This document shows, piece by piece, positions 26,788 through 35,837 of a stretch of DNA of 64,000 nt. The first letter of the stretch is position 1; every line of letters begins with the position of its first letter. The notes beneath the pieces are model-generated. The model saw only the letters and a list, made by a program, of their open reading frames with translations. It did not search any database and had not been told where the DNA came from. Both the position numbers and the translations under genes were made by a program. The stretch spans positions 1-64,000 of the forward strand of contig JBEAXK010000121.1 in NCBI GenBank assembly GCA_041159865.1, given 5' to 3'. Source of the DNA: BJGN01 sp041159865 (lineage in GTDB: Bacteria; Bacteroidota; Bacteroidia; Chitinophagales; Saprospiraceae).

Positions 26788-29526
26788 ATGAAGATGCAAA
26801 GTAAACAAAATTATTACTTAAATCTAAATGCTTTTTTAGGAATTTTATTTTTCCTATCAGGCTTGTTTTCTCTTTTTGCACAAGTTCCCGATAATTATTT
26901 AATTTCTCAAGATTCAATTCCTGACACGATGATAGTTCAAAGACAATATGTCCGGTTTTCCAAAGATTCCCTGAGCGCTCCTATTGATGCATCTTGTAAG
27001 GATTCCATGATTTTAGATAATAAAAACAAAAAACTTTTTCTTTATGGTGAGGCCGTTGTTAATTATGAAAAAGTAGAGTTAAAAGCAGGTTATATTGAAC
27101 TTGACTGGGATAATAGTATTGTATCGGCAAAAGGTACGGGGACTAAAGAGAGTAACCCTACCTTTAAAGAAGGAGAACAAGAAATCTCAGCTGCCGAATT
27201 AAGATATAATTTTAAAACCCAGAAAGGAAAGGTTTTCCAAAGTACTTCTCAACAAAATGATATTGTTATTCATTCTGAACAGGCAAAATTTATTCGTACT
27301 GCAGGTCCTGATTCTACTCAAAATGATGTTTTATTTAGTGTCAATTCTATTTTTACTACTTGCACCGCAGATCATCCTCATTTTGGTATAAGAAGTACAA
27401 AACAAAAGATTATTCCCAATAAATTAATTATTGTTGGTCCATCCAGGTTAGAAATTATGGATATTCCAACGCCAATATGGCTTCCATTTGGTTTTTTTCC
27501 GATTAATCCTCAAAGTAAATCTTCAACAGGTTTATTATTCCCCCGGGATTATGAATACTCACCACAATGGGGTTATGGTTTAAGGGATATTGGTTGGTTT
27601 TTTCCTATAAATGATTATTATAATCTCGCATTGAGAGGAAATATTTATTTTAGAGGAACTTGGGGAGTTAGTGCCTCCTCCGATTATAGAAAAAGATACA
27701 AATATTCTGGTTCTCTTAATCTGGCTTTTGACTCCAGAAAAACAGAAAATCTACAGACAGGCCTTTTTTCTCCTCAAAATTCAGTCCAGATTCGATGGTC
27801 GCATCGACAAGAAAGTGGTGCTCACCCAACGAACCGATTTGGTGGAAGTGTTAATATTCAAACAAATGGATTTCAAAACAGGGTTTTTAATGATGCAGCA
27901 TCCGTACTACAAACACAACTAAACTCTAATATGTCATTCGATAAAAATTATACGGATAAGCCCTACAACTGGTCAGTTTCATTTAATCATTCTCAAAATC
28001 TTTTAAATAAGGAGATTACCATTAATTTTCCTGATTTTAGATTCCAAACACAATCAATTAATCCATTTAAGAGGAAAATAGCTTCTGGTGCCGAAAAGTG
28101 GTATGAGGCCATCGTTATGCGATATAGAAATGAAGTTAGAAATAGCTTTTCAGCTACAGATACAACCTTGTTTTCAACAAAAACTTTAAGTGATGCTAAA
28201 TTTGGTGTTAATCAGGCCGTTGAGGCTAGTACTTCATTTAAAATCTTGCGATTCTTTAATCTCAATCCTTCGGCCAATTATAGGGAAGTCTGGCAAATGC
28301 AACAATTAAGAAAAGATTTTGATCCAACTCCCACTATTCGAAGAGATACCATTTATAATGAATCAAAAACGTCTTATCAAGTTTTATCAGATACCATTCA
28401 ATACGGAAGGATTAATACTGATACGATTCCAGGATTTGCGTCCTACAGAACGTTTGATATGGGTTTTGGGCTAAATACTCGAATTTTTAGTACTTTGCAG
28501 TTTAAAAGTGGATTTTTGCGCGGATTAAGACATGAGGTGAGACCAACTATTTCTTTCAATTATTCACCTGATTATATCAGGCCTTTCTATGATACCTTAT
28601 TAACCGATACCAGATATGCTGATAGGTATCAGGTTTATACTCCTTTTGAACAATCCATTTATGGCTCACCCCCTCAATCGGGTAAACAAATGGCCATTGG
28701 TTATTCATTAAATAATATTTTATTAGCTAAAATTGCTCCGAAAAAAGACTCTACGCTCAAAACAGTAAATCTAATTGATAATCTTGTTCTGACTGGAAAT
28801 TATAATTTTGCTGCAGATTCACTTCGTTGGAGTCCTGTTTTTGTAAGTACTACGGCACGATTTTTCAAAGGAGCTACAACCGCTTCCTTCTCCATGATTT
28901 ATGATCCATACGTGAAAAATGCAAGAAATGAAAGAATAAATAAATTTTGGTGGAAAGAAACGGGAAGACCTTTACGATTGGATCAAGCTAATTTGAGGAT
29001 TTCTACTAATTTGACAGTAGGTAAAATTCGTGCTTTATTTCAGGGTAAACCTGAGGCTGTGGTTACAGATGTCAGAAATTCAAGACCCATTCAAAATAGT
29101 CCTTCAAATCTGAGCGAACAACCTAATAGAGGGAGTAAAATGCCTCTAGAGAATGCAGTAGAAGAGGATTTTTTGAGCCTTTTTGAAAATTTTTCCATTT
29201 CACATAATATTGATTTTACCTGGAGAGAAGAAAATGGAGCTATTAGATTCCTGGTTGAAACTAATTCTATTAATTGCCGAGGTGATATAAAATTAACACC
29301 CAATTGGGCTATCAGTGTGGGTAACTTTGGCTACGATTTTGTTAGAGAGGGTTTATCTTATCCTTCCTTTGGTTTTATTAGAGATTTACATTGTTGGGAT
29401 ATGTCTTTCAATTGGCAGCCTCAAAGAGGTACTTATAGTTTTATGTTGAGAGTTAAACCTGGTACGCTCGATTTCTTGAAAATTCCATATCAGCGAAACA
29501 ATGGAGATACCTTGAGAGCTTTTTAA
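26788..29526 (+). CDS. lptD: LPS-assembly outer-membrane protein LptD
   Basis: Bacteroidota-type LptD of 912 residues. It has a signal peptide, an N-terminal OstA/LptA-like beta-jellyroll (about 50-190, with KKLFLYGEAVVNYE), then a long beta-barrel with the PIWLPFGFFP segment typical of these proteins. It inserts lipopolysaccharide into the outer leaflet. The frame is open back to 26719, but ATG at 26788 precedes a proper signal sequence; the earlier part would overlap the divergent amidase. Its stop shares TTAA with the convergent helicase gene (29523-29526). Confidence 0.88.
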   Translation: MKMQSKQNYYLNLNAFLGILFFLSGLFSLFAQVPDNYLISQDSIPDTMIVQRQYVRFSKDSLSAPIDASCKDSMILDNKNKKLFLYGEAVVNYEKVELKAGYIELDWDNSIVSAKGTGTKESNPTFKEGEQEISAAELRYNFKTQKGKVFQSTSQQNDIVIHSEQAKFIRTAGPDSTQNDVLFSVNSIFTTCTADHPHFGIRSTKQKIIPNKLIIVGPSRLEIMDIPTPIWLPFGFFPINPQSKSSTGLLFPRDYEYSPQWGYGLRDIGWFFPINDYYNLALRGNIYFRGTWGVSASSDYRKRYKYSGSLNLAFDSRKTENLQTGLFSPQNSVQIRWSHRQESGAHPTNRFGGSVNIQTNGFQNRVFNDAASVLQTQLNSNMSFDKNYTDKPYNWSVSFNHSQNLLNKEITINFPDFRFQTQSINPFKRKIASGAEKWYEAIVMRYRNEVRNSFSATDTTLFSTKTLSDAKFGVNQAVEASTSFKILRFFNLNPSANYREVWQMQQLRKDFDPTPTIRRDTIYNESKTSYQVLSDTIQYGRINTDTIPGFASYRTFDMGFGLNTRIFSTLQFKSGFLRGLRHEVRPTISFNYSPDYIRPFYDTLLTDTRYADRYQVYTPFEQSIYGSPPQSGKQMAIGYSLNNILLAKIAPKKDSTLKTVNLIDNLVLTGNYNFAADSLRWSPVFVSTTARFFKGATTASFSMIYDPYVKNARNERINKFWWKETGRPLRLDQANLRISTNLTVGKIRALFQGKPEAVVTDVRNSRPIQNSPSNLSEQPNRGSKMPLENAVEEDFLSLFENFSISHNIDFTWREENGAIRFLVETNSINCRGDIKLTPNWAISVGNFGYDFVREGLSYPSFGFIRDLHCWDMSFNWQPQRGTYSFMLRVKPGTLDFLKIPYQRNNGDTLRAF

Positions 29527-31667
29527 GCTTTTTGGTTATTTAGGTATAAATGATTTAATAGGGGGGATTGATTACCATTTCCCGATATATAAAGTAACAT
29601 CTTTGCGCGTGTCATGGCTACATATAGTAATGCTTTATCCCTTTTTTCTGCTTCTTTCCTCTCTAATTCAGAATTATATTTCTTAGGTCTCAAAAAACTT
29701 TGGGTATTTAATCCTACTAAAAAAATTACCTTGAATTCAAGTCCTTTTAAACTATGAAATGTGGAAGTGTTTAGATATTCTGGCACATTTATTTCATTGT
29801 TTTTTTCAATCATTTTGATTTTATAACCTTTCTTAAGAAAGTAAGTATGGATTTCCTGAAGGGTATCTTTTTTTTGCGCAGAAATGCAGATGTCTTCTTC
29901 ATTATACATATCACTTTCTAATAATTCTTTTAATTTTATTTCTATATACTTTAATTCTTCTTCTTTTGTTTTAAAATGGATATAGGTAGGTTCCGGTCCT
30001 TTACCAATAGAAAAATAACCAGCTATTTTTTCACTTGAATCACCAAAATCAGAAAATTGTTCGCTTCGAATAATTTTTACCGCATCTCTCCTTATTTCTT
30101 CAGTTGTTCTATAGTTTCTTAATAATCGTTTTGATCTTCCTACAGTAGAAATTTTTAAACTCGAAAAATTAATATGTCGATCATAAACCTTCTGTAATGG
30201 ATCTCCAACCATGAACATATCATTAATCCCTGGTTTTACGATATATCTCAAAAAACGGAGCTCAATATTTGATAAATCTTGTAGCTCGTCTAAAATGAGG
30301 TGAGCGTATGGTTTTGGATTATTCGATCTAAAATGCTTATTCAACTCATAAAACAACTCATCCGATTCCAGCTTATATTGTTTTTTCTTTTCCTCTCTAT
30401 AAATTAAATGTTTTTCCCAAAACAAGTTTTTTGTTTCCTGAGATATTTTAGTAACTCTACCTTCTCGATTTGTATTTAGATATACGTCTCTAGATTCAAT
30501 CTGTTGGAATAGAATAACTTTTTGATATTCTTCTTCTGCAAATTCAGGAGTTATCATGGTATTATTCAGTATTGCTTCCCAGATCTTTAAATTTCTGGAT
30601 TTTATTTGATTTGCATTAATCTGAATATCCTCGGATAAATAATTTTTTTCTGTTAATTTCGAGATATGTGGTATATCGGAAGCTAGTTTATGAGCTATTG
30701 CATGAATTGTCATAATATCATAACAACCTTTATAGGATAAATTTAGCTCTCCCACCAGCGCTTTGATGTTTTTTGCTAAGGCATTGGTATAGGTACAAAA
30801 AAGTAATCTATGGCCATCTCGGAGACCATTTTTAACTAAATTTCTAAATCTGTGCAAGGCTGCAACCGTTTTTCCCGTGCCTGCTCCTCCTGTTACTTTT
30901 ACTGGTCCTTTAAATTCTGTTTCTACTAGTTTTGTTTGTTCTGGATGAAGGAAAAATTGCCACTTATCAAGTTCACCTTTAAGAAATTTCTGTAAATCTT
31001 CATCATCTGTAAGTAGTATAAAATGTTGTAAATTGTTGGCAGACTTCATCTGCTCTTCAGGTATTTCTGAAGCTGATTTTCCCTCTATAACTTGCGCTAA
31101 AAGTTCTCTTTTATCTATTCCATTTAAAATGGAATAGATTTTTTCGTAAGCTGATTCAGGCAGATATTCTTTTCTTGCTTCCAACTTATCTAAAGATACA
31201 ATTTCTAAAATTGAATCTAATTCTGAATCAGGTACACCCAATTGAATTAAATCCTCCCTGTTTATTCCATAAGGATGAGGAAAATCCTTTTTGATTTTTT
31301 TTTCAAAAGCTACTTCAGGAACTAAAGTTTCCTCTTTTTTATATAATTGCCAAGAATGTACGTTATCGTTCCATTCAAAATATTTATTTTCTGCCCAGGC
31401 ATGTGCTTCATCATGTTTGTCAACCCAAAGCATAAAAAAATAATTTCCTTTATTTGGAAAAGAAACAATGGCTCTGTAATTATCGTCTATTCTGACAGTC
31501 CTAAAACTTTTATCTTTAAATGTTTTAATTTTTTCAAAATCTATCGCTTTACTCTTTGAATTTTCTTGAAATTTTGGAAAAAAGGCCTCTACTTTCCTTT
31601 TGATTTCAAGGGGCAGTCTGTTTTTAGCTGCCATAAATTCTTTACCTATATAAATGTTAGGTTTCAT
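29523..31667 (-). CDS. UvrD-family helicase with N-terminal RelE-like domain
   Basis: A 714-residue fusion. Residues 1-100 resemble a RelE/ParE-superfamily toxin fold, with FRTVRIDDNYRAIV at 55-68 and the HDEAHAWA motif at 85-92. From about 235 a superfamily 1 helicase follows: Walker A GGAGTGKT at 260-267, Walker B DELQDLS, motif V LKGLEFK and motif VI YVAMTRAK. No antitoxin gene is adjacent. Similar RelE-UvrD proteins are known in other bacteria, often without assigned function; a role in RNA or DNA repair, or in defence, is possible. It is divergent from rnpB, with three TAGGGGAA iterons upstream. Confidence 0.85.
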   Translation of the reverse strand: MKPNIYIGKEFMAAKNRLPLEIKRKVEAFFPKFQENSKSKAIDFEKIKTFKDKSFRTVRIDDNYRAIVSFPNKGNYFFMLWVDKHDEAHAWAENKYFEWNDNVHSWQLYKKEETLVPEVAFEKKIKKDFPHPYGINREDLIQLGVPDSELDSILEIVSLDKLEARKEYLPESAYEKIYSILNGIDKRELLAQVIEGKSASEIPEEQMKSANNLQHFILLTDDEDLQKFLKGELDKWQFFLHPEQTKLVETEFKGPVKVTGGAGTGKTVAALHRFRNLVKNGLRDGHRLLFCTYTNALAKNIKALVGELNLSYKGCYDIMTIHAIAHKLASDIPHISKLTEKNYLSEDIQINANQIKSRNLKIWEAILNNTMITPEFAEEEYQKVILFQQIESRDVYLNTNREGRVTKISQETKNLFWEKHLIYREEKKKQYKLESDELFYELNKHFRSNNPKPYAHLILDELQDLSNIELRFLRYIVKPGINDMFMVGDPLQKVYDRHINFSSLKISTVGRSKRLLRNYRTTEEIRRDAVKIIRSEQFSDFGDSSEKIAGYFSIGKGPEPTYIHFKTKEEELKYIEIKLKELLESDMYNEEDICISAQKKDTLQEIHTYFLKKGYKIKMIEKNNEINVPEYLNTSTFHSLKGLEFKVIFLVGLNTQSFLRPKKYNSELERKEAEKRDKALLYVAMTRAKMLLYISGNGNQSPLLNHLYLNNQKA

Positions 31668-31714
31668 TTTTTTCCCTTTAAATTAAGAAGAAAAGTAAGT
31701 TTAAAAAATAGAAT

Positions 31715-31743
31715 TAGGGGAAATAATAGGGGAATTAGGGGAA
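31715..31743. repeat. Three TAGGGGAA iterons
   Basis: TAGGGGAA occurs at 31715-31722, 31727-31734 and 31736-31743, between the helicase start (31667, minus) and the rnpB promoter. Spacings are 12 and 9 bases. Possible binding sites for a regulator of either transcript. Confidence 0.6.
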
Positions 31744-31767
31744 TACCCTTTTTGTCATTAATTTTAC

Positions 31768-31775
31768 TAACTTTG
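31768..31775 (+). promoter_or_regulatory. -7 promoter element for rnpB
   Basis: TAACTTTG matches TAnnTTTG exactly and ends 4 bases before the predicted RNA 5' end at 31780. A TTTG lies at 31751-31754, closer than the usual -33 spacing. Confidence 0.7.
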
Positions 31776-31779
31776 TTTA

Positions 31780-32145
31780 GGAAATTGCTCTGTCGCGGCT
31801 CTGAAAAGAGATGAGGAAAGTCCGGACAACGCAGTGCACCACACCATCTAACGGATGGGCATGTTTTAACATGACAGATAGGGTCACAGAAAATTACCGC
31901 CAGTTTACTGGTAAGGGTGAAAACGGGAGGTAAGAGCTCCCGCATTGGTTGGGTAACCCATCAGTGGGATAAACCTTGTGGGTTGAAATGCCATGTATAT
32001 CCTGGGTTCCTTTGGGAGGTGGAGTTGCACGCTCTACTGGAAACGGTCAGGAGGGGTAGGCAGATTGAGCTTTGTCGTGAGTCAAAGCCTAGATAAATGA
32101 CAGGGAACCTTTCGGGGTTACAGAATCCGGCTTATAGATTTCCAA
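31780..32145 (+). ncRNA. rnpB: RNase P RNA
   Basis: Catalytic RNA that matures tRNA 5' ends. The conserved 5' core GAGGAAAGTCCGGAC occurs near 31812 and the matching 3' core ACAGAATCCGGCTTATAG ends near 32137. The terminal P1 helix can be formed by GGAAAT (31780-31785) with ATTTCC (32138-32143), which sets the ends. A promoter lies directly upstream and an intrinsic terminator directly downstream. The length of about 366 bases fits bacterial type A RNase P RNA. Confidence 0.95.
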
Positions 32146-32149
32146 CTTT

Positions 32150-32190
32150 TCCGGTATTGTTTTAAATCAAAATAATACCGGATTTTTTTA
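32150..32190 (+). terminator. Terminator of rnpB
   Basis: A 9-bp stem, TCCGGTATT (32150-32158) with AATACCGGA (32174-32182), followed by seven T residues. Confidence 0.9.
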
Positions 32191-32270
32191 ATGCAGAAAT
32201 AATTATAAAATACATGTGAATTCTTTGTCAATAGAAATCATTAATTTTAAAAAATTAAAAGACAATTCAA

Positions 32271-32771
32271 ATGGATTATTTCTGGCTTTTCTTATCTTTT
32301 TCATGTATTATAACTGGTATCTTGGGAAGTTTACTTCCAGTATTGCCCGGCCTACCTATAAGTTGGATGGGTCTTTTAATTCTAACCTTAACAAAACCTA
32401 TACATACTGATTTTCTTCTTCTTTCCGTAACTGGCATTATAGCCCTTGGAGTTGGGATTTTGGATTATTGGATACCTGCAAAAGGTACAAAATCATTTGG
32501 TGGATCAAAATACGGTGTTTGGGGAACTAATATTGGTCTCGTAATTGGACTCATTGTTCCTTTACCATTTGGTTTTATCTGGGGACCATTTTTAGGCGCT
32601 TTTGTTGGAGAATTTTGGTTTGCTGCTCGTAAAGGAAATGAAGCAATTTGGGCAGCAACGGGCTCTTTTGTTGGCTTTTTAACATCTACCTTTTTAAAAT
32701 TAGTGGTTTCTATTGTATTTTTAGGTATTTATATTACCATTGTCTGGAATAATATTTCATCCTTTTTCTAA
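32271..32771 (+). CDS. DUF456 family membrane protein
   Basis: A 166-residue inner-membrane protein with about four hydrophobic segments. The N-terminal LLPVLPGLPISWMG and the central GSKYGVWGTNIGL segment, rich in Gly, are typical of DUF456. The function of the family is unknown. It follows rnpB after its terminator. Its last 15 bases overlap the end of the convergent dehydrogenase gene. Confidence 0.82.
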   Translation: MDYFWLFLSFSCIITGILGSLLPVLPGLPISWMGLLILTLTKPIHTDFLLLSVTGIIALGVGILDYWIPAKGTKSFGGSKYGVWGTNIGLVIGLIVPLPFGFIWGPFLGAFVGEFWFAARKGNEAIWAATGSFVGFLTSTFLKLVVSIVFLGIYITIVWNNISSFF

Positions 32772-33788
32772 TTCATTTACTTTAATAATTCCTTTAATAA
32801 GACTTTGATCTTTTATGGTTTCATAAAAACTTTCTGTTACTTCTTCAAATAATAGGTTATGACTCATAAAGATGGAAGGATTTATTTTATGCTCATTCAT
32901 TTTATTTATAACCTGTTGAAAATCAGATTTGGTAGCATTCCTGCTACTCATTAGTGTTGCCTCTCTTTTATGAAATTCCGGTTGGCTGATAGATAGTTCT
33001 TCTTTTTGCAATCCTATTAAAATCCATTTACCTCCATGAGCAAGGTAGTTTATCTGCTCATGCATGGCTTGTATATTTCCTGTAGCATCCATTACAATAT
33101 CTGCAAAATTTCCATTGGTTAAGGTTTTAATTTTCTCAATTAAATCTAAATCATGGCCATTATAAGCATGATATATTCCTATCTTATCTTTACAAAATTG
33201 GATTCGATGTTCATTGACGTCAATAATTATTATTTTATCAGTTTTTGATTTTGCAAAGATTAAGGCACCAAGTCCAATGGGGCCAGCGCCAAAAACAATA
33301 ACCCAGTCTTGATCAGATATATCTGCTCTCCAAACACCATGATATGAAATAGAAAGAGGTTCTACCAGAGATAAATAATCTAGATTTAAACCATTACCAA
33401 GAATAATATTTGATTGAGGTACTGCAAGATATTCACTAAATCCGCCATCTACATGAACGCCCATAACTTTTAAATTTGCGCAGCAGTTCGTTTTTTCTCT
33501 CTGGCAACTATTGCATTTTCCGCAAGATAAATAGGGGAGTATAGCAACTCCATTTCCTAATAAATTTTTATTATTTGCTTTTTCTTCAACTACTATTCCA
33601 GATAGTTCATGTCCAAGTACTCTTGGATAGGAAAAAAAAGGTTGATTTCCATGAAAGGCATGGATATCTGTTCCACAAATGCCAATTCGTTTTATCTGAA
33701 CTAAGATTTCTCCTTCCTTTAGAGTTGGAAAATCTACTTTCCTTTTTTCAAATTGATATGGATTTAATAAAATGATTTGGTTCATCAT
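32757..33788 (-). CDS. Zinc-dependent alcohol/polyol dehydrogenase
   Basis: Medium-chain NAD(P) dehydrogenase of 343 residues. The catalytic zinc ligands are C38 and the H60-E61 pair in GHELSG, and the structural zinc is bound by Cys at 89, 92, 95 and about 103. The nucleotide-binding loop GAGPIGLG is near residue 170. It resembles threonine, sorbitol or L-galactonate dehydrogenases; the substrate is not defined. It follows the GH5 gene by 11 bases on the same strand, so a sugar or sugar-acid substrate is plausible. Start may be either of the two adjacent Met codons (33788 or 33785). Confidence 0.88.
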   Translation of the reverse strand: MMNQIILLNPYQFEKRKVDFPTLKEGEILVQIKRIGICGTDIHAFHGNQPFFSYPRVLGHELSGIVVEEKANNKNLLGNGVAILPYLSCGKCNSCQREKTNCCANLKVMGVHVDGGFSEYLAVPQSNIILGNGLNLDYLSLVEPLSISYHGVWRADISDQDWVIVFGAGPIGLGALIFAKSKTDKIIIIDVNEHRIQFCKDKIGIYHAYNGHDLDLIEKIKTLTNGNFADIVMDATGNIQAMHEQINYLAHGGKWILIGLQKEELSISQPEFHKREATLMSSRNATKSDFQQVINKMNEHKINPSIFMSHNLLFEEVTESFYETIKDQSLIKGIIKVNELEKG

Positions 33789-33799
33789 GATGCAATCAT

Positions 33800-35722
33800 T
33801 TATTTTAAAATTATAAGCTTTTTACTGGTTTGATTACCATTTAGAGAAAAAATAACTAGTATATAACTTCCATTTTCTAAATCATCTATGCTAACAGAAG
33901 CTTCTTTTTCAATCATACCTGATTTTTTTTCAACACCTAAAATATCCAATATTTTATATTGCAAATCCTTTTCATTTGATTCAATATAAATGTATAATTC
34001 ATTAAATGCAGGATTAGGAAAAAAAGTAAATGACGGTTTATTCCAGATGTTTGTATTAAATGAGGGAGTAGCTGTTTTAAGTCTGACCTCATCAAAATAT
34101 AAAATGCCTGTTTGAAGGTCATTGGATTCAGCAACAATTTCAAAACGATCAATGGATTTCCAATCAAATTTTCCTAAGGGTTGATGCCATGCATTTTCAT
34201 CCCATGAACCCTGTTCTATAAATCTGGATAAAGGTATTTGAACCAATTGCCATGAATTATCCCATTTTACCATTTTTTCATCTAATCTGTACGTTATTCT
34301 CCATGGACGATCATCATTTTCTGTTTTGGTATCTAAAAATCGGACATCAATACTTTTTCCAGTTATATTACCACGTAGGTAAAACGATAACAAATAATTT
34401 TGTTGAAGCATCTTGCTTAAGTCACCTTCTGGAGAGAATTTCCAGCCGATAATATCATATTGTTTTGGGTTTTTCCATTCAATGGCATGAATACCAGCTA
34501 ATGGTTGAACGTCATAATAATAGTTTATTTTGCCTGAGCCATAACTGCTTTCCCTTAAATCGCTGGCAAGAAAATCCTGATAAAGCCATTTTTCAGACTC
34601 TAATGGTTTTTTTTCATAAATAGATTGAGGAGGAACATTGAAGCCTAATGAACGAAGTAAAGATATATTTAGATGATGATTAAAAAGTCCCGCACTTCCT
34701 GGTTCAAACAGGCCAAAGCTTCCGTGATAATCCCATATTGTCCAAGGAATTTGCATATTTTCTAATTCTTTCCGTACCATTTCATACCATCTTACTCTAT
34801 CTATATTATTTGAGCCATTACTATTAACGCCAAATTCTCCGCAAAAAACCCGAACATTCCTTTCTTTGGCAAATTTTGTCACAATAGCTAATTGTTCTTT
34901 AATAAAATTAATATTTCCTACCTGATAATAATTCTTAAAGCTACTTTCAACCCAGGTTCCTTTAAGTATTTCTGGGAATAAAGGCATGGTATTTAAGACA
35001 AAAGGGAAAGGTATGTTTTTAAGAGTTGACATTGATGGCGTTGTCCAACTTGCACCCTGATGTGTAAAAAGAAAGGGTTCATAAAAATGAAAGGTATAGA
35101 TTAAATTATTGTCCTCATAAATGGGCAATTCTTTCAAATTCTGATAGTTATTCCAATTAGCAGGACCTACTATGATGGTATGCTTCTGATCCGTTTTTCT
35201 GATAGCGTTTATAACATTTTGCTGAATCTTATTCCAGGAATTATCCGAAATTCCATTGGGTTCATTCAATATCTCGTAATAGATATTTTTATAGGCTGAT
35301 TGGTATCGGGTAGCTATTTGTGGCCAGATTTTCAATAATGGAATTTCAATGCCAACAGGAGTTGTGCCAGAAGGGTCAAATGTATGATTGTCAATAATAA
35401 TATGTAAACCCAATTCTTCACACCAGTTTATAATTTTATCCAAAAAAAGAAATAGTAAGGGATTCACTGTGTAATCGGGAGCACCACTCGTTTGAGTGTG
35501 AAGATGAATTGGAAGTCGAATGATATTTGCTCCTAATTGTTTAATTTGTTCAAAATCTGTTTTCGAATATTTATTAAATTGAATTTGATTCACTTCATTA
35601 ACCTGAAACCAATTGGTCAGATTAATACCTCGGTTAAATGGCAATGACGTTTGTGTTAATAAAGTTAAATGGCTCATGCACAGAAAAATGAAAAGGATTA
35701 TCAATTTATATTTGTACAGCAT
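33800..35722 (-). CDS. GH5 glycosidase with type IX sorting domain
   Basis: Secreted enzyme of 640 residues. After a signal peptide (1-24) comes a glycoside hydrolase family 5 barrel (about 25-370), with the acid/base E154 in NEP at 153-155 and the nucleophile E296 in CGEFG. Residues about 390-560 look like a beta-sandwich carbohydrate-binding module. The last 75 residues are a type A C-terminal sorting domain (FFPNPAFNELYI, then ENGSYILV), which would send it through the type IX system. The frame is open to 35776, but ATG at 35722 begins a standard signal peptide. Likely acts on beta-glucan or mannan. Confidence 0.92.
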   Translation of the reverse strand: MLYKYKLIILFIFLCMSHLTLLTQTSLPFNRGINLTNWFQVNEVNQIQFNKYSKTDFEQIKQLGANIIRLPIHLHTQTSGAPDYTVNPLLFLFLDKIINWCEELGLHIIIDNHTFDPSGTTPVGIEIPLLKIWPQIATRYQSAYKNIYYEILNEPNGISDNSWNKIQQNVINAIRKTDQKHTIIVGPANWNNYQNLKELPIYEDNNLIYTFHFYEPFLFTHQGASWTTPSMSTLKNIPFPFVLNTMPLFPEILKGTWVESSFKNYYQVGNINFIKEQLAIVTKFAKERNVRVFCGEFGVNSNGSNNIDRVRWYEMVRKELENMQIPWTIWDYHGSFGLFEPGSAGLFNHHLNISLLRSLGFNVPPQSIYEKKPLESEKWLYQDFLASDLRESSYGSGKINYYYDVQPLAGIHAIEWKNPKQYDIIGWKFSPEGDLSKMLQQNYLLSFYLRGNITGKSIDVRFLDTKTENDDRPWRITYRLDEKMVKWDNSWQLVQIPLSRFIEQGSWDENAWHQPLGKFDWKSIDRFEIVAESNDLQTGILYFDEVRLKTATPSFNTNIWNKPSFTFFPNPAFNELYIYIESNEKDLQYKILDILGVEKKSGMIEKEASVSIDDLENGSYILVIFSLNGNQTSKKLIILK

Positions 35723-35837
35723 GCTTTTTAAGGGAAAAGCTAAGAAATATTTTTTACTCTTTTCCTCTATTTGCAAGATAAAGCTGATTATTTTATTTAA
35801 ATTAGACTTTATTATTTTGAACTATTAATCTTAAGGC

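Noticed and set aside
29523..31667. Toxin-antitoxin module
   Set aside because: The RelE-like part is fused to a helicase and no small antitoxin frame is adjacent.
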